Source: Silicimonas sp.
Lineage (GTDB): Bacteria; Pseudomonadota; Alphaproteobacteria; Rhodobacterales; Rhodobacteraceae
NCBI GenBank assembly: GCA_022820365.1
Contig: JAJEFO010000123.1
Location: 1 to 60,000, forward strand
DNA length: 60,000 nucleotides
Direction: 5' to 3'
The notes under the pieces were generated by a model. That model was not told where the DNA came from. It did no database searches and saw only the letters and a program-made list of their open reading frames with translations. Below, in pieces: positions 53,866-60,000 of this stretch. The position numbers and the translations under genes are program-made. How positions within the stretch are numbered: the first letter of the stretch is position 1; each line of letters opens with the position of its first letter.

Positions 53866-55434
53866 ATGGCTGACAGCGAACACGTATTGATATTCGACAC
53901 GACGCTGCGGGACGGCGAACAAAGCCCCGGCGCGACCATGAGCCATACCGAAAAGCTCGAAATCGCCGAGCTGCTTGACGAGATGGGCGTGGATATCATC
54001 GAGGCTGGGTTTCCTATTGCCTCAGAGGGGGACTTCGAGGCCGTGAGCGAAATCTCCAGACTTGCGCAAAACGCGGTGATCTGCGGGCTCGCGCGGGCGA
54101 ATTTCCAGGACATCGACCGCTGCTGGGATGCCGTGCAGCATGCCAGGCAGCCACGAATCCATACGTTCATCGGCACGTCTCCGCTTCACCGCGACATTCC
54201 AAAGCTCTCGAAGGACGAGATGGCGGAGCGCATCCACGACACCGTGACCCATGCGCGCAATCTTTGCGACAACGTCCAGTGGTCGCCGATGGACGCGACG
54301 CGGACCGAATGGGACTATCTCGTGCGTGTCGTCGAGATCGCGATCAAGGCGGGCGCCGCGACGATAAACATCCCCGACACGGTCGGCTATACTGCGCCCC
54401 GCGAGAGTGCCGGGTTGATCAAGCGCCTGATCGAGGAGGTGCCCGGAGCGGACGAAGTCGTTTTTGCCACCCATTGCCACAATGATCTTGGCATGGCGAC
54501 GGCAAACGCACTGGCTGCGGTAGAGGGTGGCGCACGGCAGATCGAATGCACCATCAACGGCTTGGGCGAACGTGCCGGCAACACCGCCCTCGAGGAAGTC
54601 GTGATGGCGATGCGCGTTCGCAGCGACATCATGCCGTTCAAGACCGGCATCGACACCACGAAACTGATCAATGTTTCGCGGCGTGTGGCAACCGTGTCCG
54701 GGTTTGCCGTGCAGTACAACAAGGCGATCGTTGGCAAGAATGCGTTCGCCCACGAGAGCGGCATTCACCAGGACGGAATGCTGAAGAACTCCGAAACATT
54801 CGAAATCATGCGTCCGGAGGATGTAGGGCTCTCGGAAACCAGCATCGTGATGGGCAAGCATTCAGGCCGCGCCGCGTTGAAGTCAAAGTTGAAGGAATTG
54901 GGCTTTGATCCCGGCGACAATCAACTGAATGACATTTTCGTTCGTTTCAAGGCGCTCGCCGACCGCAAAAAGGAAGTCTTCGATGACGACCTGATCGCCC
55001 TGATGCGGGACCATGGGACGGACGAAGTACATGACCGCATCAAGGTCAAGTTCCTTCGGGTCATCTGCGGTACCGAAGCGCCGCAGTCCGCCGACCTGAT
55101 TCTCGAAATCGACGGCGAGGAGACACGGGGCACGGCGCAGGGCGACGGGCCCGTCGACGCGACGTTCAACGCAGTCAAGAAGCTCTTTCCTCACAAGGCG
55201 CGACTTCAGCTCTACCAGGTGCAGGCAGTGACCGAGGGCACGGACGCCCAAGCAACTGTCAGCGTGCGAATGGAAGAGAACGGCCTCATCACCACCGGCC
55301 AGTCTGCGGACACCGACACCGTCGTTGCAAGCGCGAAGGCCTACGTGAACGCGCTCAATCGGCTCCTGGTCCGGCGACAGAGGACCGGTCCTGATGCGGA
55401 TGTGAAGCAGGTGTCATACCGGGTCACCGGGTGA
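53866..55434 (+). CDS. leuA: 2-isopropylmalate synthase
   Basis: 522 residues. The first committed step of leucine synthesis, condensing acetyl-CoA with 2-ketoisovalerate. N-terminal TIM barrel: IFDTTLRDGEQSPGATM with the metal and substrate residues, the metal pair in THCHNDLGMATANALA, and GLGERAGNTALEEVVMA. Also HESGIHQDGMLKN and GKHSGRAALKSKL. The C-terminal LeuA dimer domain (about 390-520) carries the leucine feedback site. Preceded by a leader peptide and attenuator, so it is probably controlled at both RNA and enzyme level. Confidence 0.97.
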   Translation: MADSEHVLIFDTTLRDGEQSPGATMSHTEKLEIAELLDEMGVDIIEAGFPIASEGDFEAVSEISRLAQNAVICGLARANFQDIDRCWDAVQHARQPRIHTFIGTSPLHRDIPKLSKDEMAERIHDTVTHARNLCDNVQWSPMDATRTEWDYLVRVVEIAIKAGAATINIPDTVGYTAPRESAGLIKRLIEEVPGADEVVFATHCHNDLGMATANALAAVEGGARQIECTINGLGERAGNTALEEVVMAMRVRSDIMPFKTGIDTTKLINVSRRVATVSGFAVQYNKAIVGKNAFAHESGIHQDGMLKNSETFEIMRPEDVGLSETSIVMGKHSGRAALKSKLKELGFDPGDNQLNDIFVRFKALADRKKEVFDDDLIALMRDHGTDEVHDRIKVKFLRVICGTEAPQSADLILEIDGEETRGTAQGDGPVDATFNAVKKLFPHKARLQLYQVQAVTEGTDAQATVSVRMEENGLITTGQSADTDTVVASAKAYVNALNRLLVRRQRTGPDADVKQVSYRVTG

Positions 55435-55453
55435 CGTCCAGGTACGGGGCGCT

Positions 55454-56431
55454 TCAGGAAGCGGCTGCCGCGGCACCAAGACCTGCGGCGTCCGCCGTCC
55501 GATTCCCTTCAAGAAACTGAAGCGCATCCCGCATGAACCGCGCCCGTATCGCGGGCACCTCCATCATGACTTCGTGCCTTGCGCCGTCGATGACGTGGAG
55601 CCGCGCAGACGGCCATCTGGCGTGCATCCTGCGAACGGCGCTCGCCGACACGACCCGTTCGTCGCTGCCAAGAATTGTCAGGACCGGCAGGTCAGGCCGA
55701 GGTGCCCCTGCAAGCCGGCGTTGTTCGGAAATGGCGCTGCCGACCCATCCGATCGAGGGGCCGCCGAGCACCAGGCCTGGTTCTTCCGTCAGCTGACGAG
55801 CCATGTGCGTGAATGTCTCCCGGTCGCGCGTAAGCATGTTCGTGCCAAATCCCGCCTCGGTGACGTAGCTGCCGGGACCGGAACCCGGGACGTAGCGGCG
55901 CTCAACGCCAATAAATCCCAAGAGACGCGCAAGCAGGATCGCCACCGGCCAGACTGCGAAAGGCAATTTGAGCCCCCACATCGGAGCGGAGAATATCGCC
56001 TTCCTGACAGGCAGGCCCTCGATCAGGGACCTCAACCCGATGCAGCCGCCCATGGAGTGAGCGACGAGAAACCATGGTTCGGGCAGGCCGTCGGCTCGTG
56101 CCGTCGAGACCAGTTCCGCCACGTCAATCTGATAGTCCCGAAAGGACGCCACGTGTCCGAGCCTCGCATCGTCGGCCAACCGGTCCGAGAAGCCCTGCCC
56201 TCGCCAGTCGATCGTGGCGACCGCGTAGCCTGCCCTGTTCAGGTCACGCGCGACCCGGCCGTACTTTTCGGCAAATTCCGTTCGTCCCGGGAACAGCAGG
56301 ATTGAGCCCTGCGCCCCGTCAGCGGGCCACAGCACGACGCGGATGCGCCGCCCGTCCCTGCCGCGCCGCCACACAGCCCGAACGACTTCGGGGCCTTCGG
56401 CGAGATCGGCACGAAACGGTGCACTCTCCAT
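55454..56431 (-). CDS. Alpha/beta hydrolase, lysophospholipase (PldB) type
   Basis: 325 residues. Alpha/beta-hydrolase fold with the nucleophile elbow VAHSMGGCIGLRS (Ser). The monoglyceride-lipase-like block DWRGQGFSDRL is about 45 residues before it, the Asp is probably in ILGSDERVVSA, and the final His is in DGARHEVMMEVP. Likely acts on lysophospholipids or monoacylglycerols in the cytoplasm or at the inner membrane. Two bases separate it from the SCP2 gene upstream, so they form an operon. Confidence 0.88.
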   Translation of the reverse strand: MESAPFRADLAEGPEVVRAVWRRGRDGRRIRVVLWPADGAQGSILLFPGRTEFAEKYGRVARDLNRAGYAVATIDWRGQGFSDRLADDARLGHVASFRDYQIDVAELVSTARADGLPEPWFLVAHSMGGCIGLRSLIEGLPVRKAIFSAPMWGLKLPFAVWPVAILLARLLGFIGVERRYVPGSGPGSYVTEAGFGTNMLTRDRETFTHMARQLTEEPGLVLGGPSIGWVGSAISEQRRLAGAPRPDLPVLTILGSDERVVSASAVRRMHARWPSARLHVIDGARHEVMMEVPAIRARFMRDALQFLEGNRTADAAGLGAAAAAS

Positions 56432-56433
56432 GG

Positions 56434-56721
56434 TCAGGCCAGCGCCGGGGCCAGTCTCATCGCCGCGCTGATGTCTCCGTCGACCTTCAGCCTTCCGGAA
56501 GCAAAGGCCGCCGTCGGATCCAGGTCGCCTTCAAGGATGTCACGAAACGTGCTGGCGTCGGCCGTCATCGTCACGTCCGCCTCGTCGTCACCGGCCCGTG
56601 CGCCTTCGTTGTCCAGAAAGATCGAGCCTTCATCCTCGATGACGAACTTTGCCGTCCCGTCAAATCCACCGTCCAGCTTGGAATTCAGCATCGTGACTGC
56701 CTCATCGATTACGTCGCTCAT
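56434..56721 (-). CDS. SCP2 sterol/lipid-binding domain protein
   Basis: 95 residues, a single SCP2 domain (AKFVIEDEGSIFLDNEGA, then ADVTMTADASTFRDILEGDL and AAFASGRLKVDGDISAAMRL). Such small proteins bind fatty acyl or lipid ligands. Lies just ahead of the lysophospholipase-type hydrolase, fitting a lipid-handling pair. AGGACAGACCC precedes the ATG. Confidence 0.92.
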   Translation of the reverse strand: MSDVIDEAVTMLNSKLDGGFDGTAKFVIEDEGSIFLDNEGARAGDDEADVTMTADASTFRDILEGDLDPTAAFASGRLKVDGDISAAMRLAPALA

Positions 56722-56785
56722 GGGTCTGTCCTCACTTCAATGTGTTGGGGCTCGAATCTGCCCGCCGATAGGTTAGGATCAACAT

Positions 56786-57346
56786 ATGCGCCTTATTCGC
56801 ACATACCTCAAACACCCGCTGGCGGCCATCGCCACATGCCTCACGTTGCAGGTCCCGGCTCTCGCTGACGATGCGGAACTTGATGCGCTGTTCAAGGGCC
56901 TGCAGAGCGCAAGCCCGGAATCCGCCCAACAGATCGAAATGCAGATTTACCGGATCTGGTCGCAATCGGGCTCGCCGGCAATGGACCTGTTGCTGGAGCG
57001 CGGGCGCAAGGCACATGCAGAAGGCGACTTCGATCTGGCAATCGAGCACTTCTCCGCCCTGGTAGATCACGCACCCGACTTTGCCGAAGGATACAACGCC
57101 CGGGCCACGGCGTATTTTCAGACCGGTCGGTTCGGCCAGTCGCTGGCCGACATCCAGCAGACCCTAAGGCTCAACCCCAGGCACTTCGGTGCCATGAGCG
57201 GGCTGGCGGCCATTCTCGAGGAGATTGGCCGTCCGGAATACGCACTTGAGGCGTTGCGCGCTGTAAAGAAGTTGAGCCCGCACCGTGAAGGACTCTCGGA
57301 AGCGATCATGCGTCTTGAACGAAAGGTTGAAGGCGAGTCCATCTGA
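56786..57346 (+). CDS. Exported TPR protein
   Basis: 186 residues. Signal peptide about 1-27 (cleavage after ALA before DDAEL). Three tetratricopeptide units are visible at about 75-175, with text such as GDFDLAIEHFSALVDHAPDF, GYNARATAYFQTGRFGQSLA and NPRHFGAMSGLAAILEEIGR. A periplasmic protein-interaction adaptor of a kind common in alphaproteobacteria. Ribosome binding site TAGGATC eight bases before the ATG. Divergent from the SCP2 gene. Confidence 0.92.
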   Translation: MRLIRTYLKHPLAAIATCLTLQVPALADDAELDALFKGLQSASPESAQQIEMQIYRIWSQSGSPAMDLLLERGRKAHAEGDFDLAIEHFSALVDHAPDFAEGYNARATAYFQTGRFGQSLADIQQTLRLNPRHFGAMSGLAAILEEIGRPEYALEALRAVKKLSPHREGLSEAIMRLERKVEGESI

Positions 57347-57838
57347 ATGCATGTCGCATCAATGCCTCCCGATGCGGCGACACGAATTTCCATCGAAAAC
57401 CGTCCCGTTCCTGGCGGACGAACGTCCTTCTTTCGGGCTTCGCCGCTCCCGGCAATGCCTCGGACAACGGTGTGAATGCACATCGTGCCGAAAATGGTAT
57501 AGGAGACTTCAGGTTGCCAACGACACGCGGCGCATCTGCTCATTCCTTGCGATCGAGACAGCCGCCAGCTTCAGTCCTTTCGAAGTCGTTGCCTGTCCGA
57601 TCCGGGCCAGGCAGACCGGAAATGGCCCGACCGAACGCGTTGCACGCCGTTCGTCAGGCGGCCCGAACCGGACGTACCGCATGTCGGCGCACGTGCGACC
57701 GCGTGCGCCTCGACGACACCTGGCTCAGACGGATGTTCGAAGGCGCTCGCACCCGATTCGATGTTCCGGCAGGGGGATGTTGTCCTGCGCGACGGGTTCG
57801 CCGCGCCATCGCCATAGAGATACGCTGAAAGCTCGTCA
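57347..57838. other. Intergenic stretch downstream of the rRNA operon
   Basis: About 490 bases between the TPR gene and the 3' end of 5S rRNA. I looked for the initiator-tRNA gene that often follows 5S in alphaproteobacteria and did not find one. Open frames here have no recognisable features. Confidence 0.5.
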
Positions 57839-57954
57839 GGCTTGGCAGTGACCTACTCTCCCACGCCTTAAGACGCAGTACCATCGGCGCTGCAGCACTT
57901 AACGGCCGAGTTCGGGATGGGATCGGGTGTTTTGCGTGCGCTATGACCACCAAA
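57839..57954 (-). rRNA. rrf: 5S ribosomal RNA
   Basis: On the minus strand the sequence starts TTTGGTGGTC, contains CCCGATCCCATCCCGAACTC and GTACTGCGTCTTAAGGCGTG, and ends with GAGAGTAGGTCACTGCCAAG, the standard alphaproteobacterial 5S. Ends are good to a few bases. Confidence 0.95.
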
Positions 57955-58019
57955 CCAGAGGAACTTTCAGCATCCAAGTCAGGGGGCATGCTCATGATCG
58001 AACCAGACTGCTTCTGGAT

Positions 58020-60000
<1,981 letters not shown>

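Noticed and set aside
57347-57838. Possible initiator tRNA after 5S rRNA
   Set aside because: No acceptor-stem pairs, anticodon loop or TTCAAAT/TTCGAAT arm could be found on either strand.

Overview
The window is GC-rich, gene-dense DNA from an alphaproteobacterium, most likely of the Rhodobacterales (roseobacter type). The pointers are the order moaE-moaD-pgsA-uvrC-SDR, a zinc-cysteine-free L31 protein, several tripartite tricarboxylate (TTT) transporter genes, and the rRNA operon at the right edge. All family calls are from motif recognition by eye; no database search was run.

Left edge (1-2.9 kb): accessory DNA with the N-terminal part of an IS4-type transposase running off the window, an orphan membrane-anchored protein, and a truncated ISKra4-like transposase.

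Catabolic region (2.9-25.7 kb): a sulfatase; psuK-psuG for pseudouridine breakdown; then a minus-strand operon (E1 alpha, E1 beta, a stand-alone lipoyl domain, an aromatic-type FAD monooxygenase, an aldehyde dehydrogenase, an iron alcohol dehydrogenase). A LysR gene is divergent from that operon. On the plus strand follow an arylsulfate sulfotransferase, a fold-type IV aminotransferase close to (R)-amine transaminases, a metallo-beta-lactamase-fold hydrolase, a complete TTT transporter (tctC-B-A) and a PAPS-type sulfotransferase. A second complete TTT transporter converges from the opposite strand. The two binding proteins share an acidic ligand loop and two matching cysteines. I read the region as an uncharacterised uptake and degradation system for a sulfated and/or amine-bearing, probably aromatic, compound. 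This is the best candidate for a new system here. A decayed copy of the start of the DUF502 gene lies at about 6.9 kb and the intact gene at 28.1 kb, so about 21 kb of this region is bracketed by direct repeats.

Core region (26.5-57.3 kb): a TbpB-like lipoprotein, DUF502, bdhA, rpmE, rplS, trmD, ctpA, gpmI, a molybdopterin-binding protein with XdhC, a DM13 protein, a dimethylglycine/sarcosine dehydrogenase-like flavoprotein, rpmB, meaB, hrpB, moaE-moaD-pgsA, uvrC, an SDR, two tiny proteins, a SppA-like protease, nadE, an exported 18-repeat MORN protein, leuA, a lysophospholipase-like hydrolase, an SCP2 protein and a TPR protein. leuA is preceded by a Leu-codon-rich leader peptide whose AUG lies almost at the predicted transcription start, followed by alternative hairpins.

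Right edge (57.8-60 kb): 5S and most of 23S rRNA on the minus strand, with the 23S 5' end outside the window.
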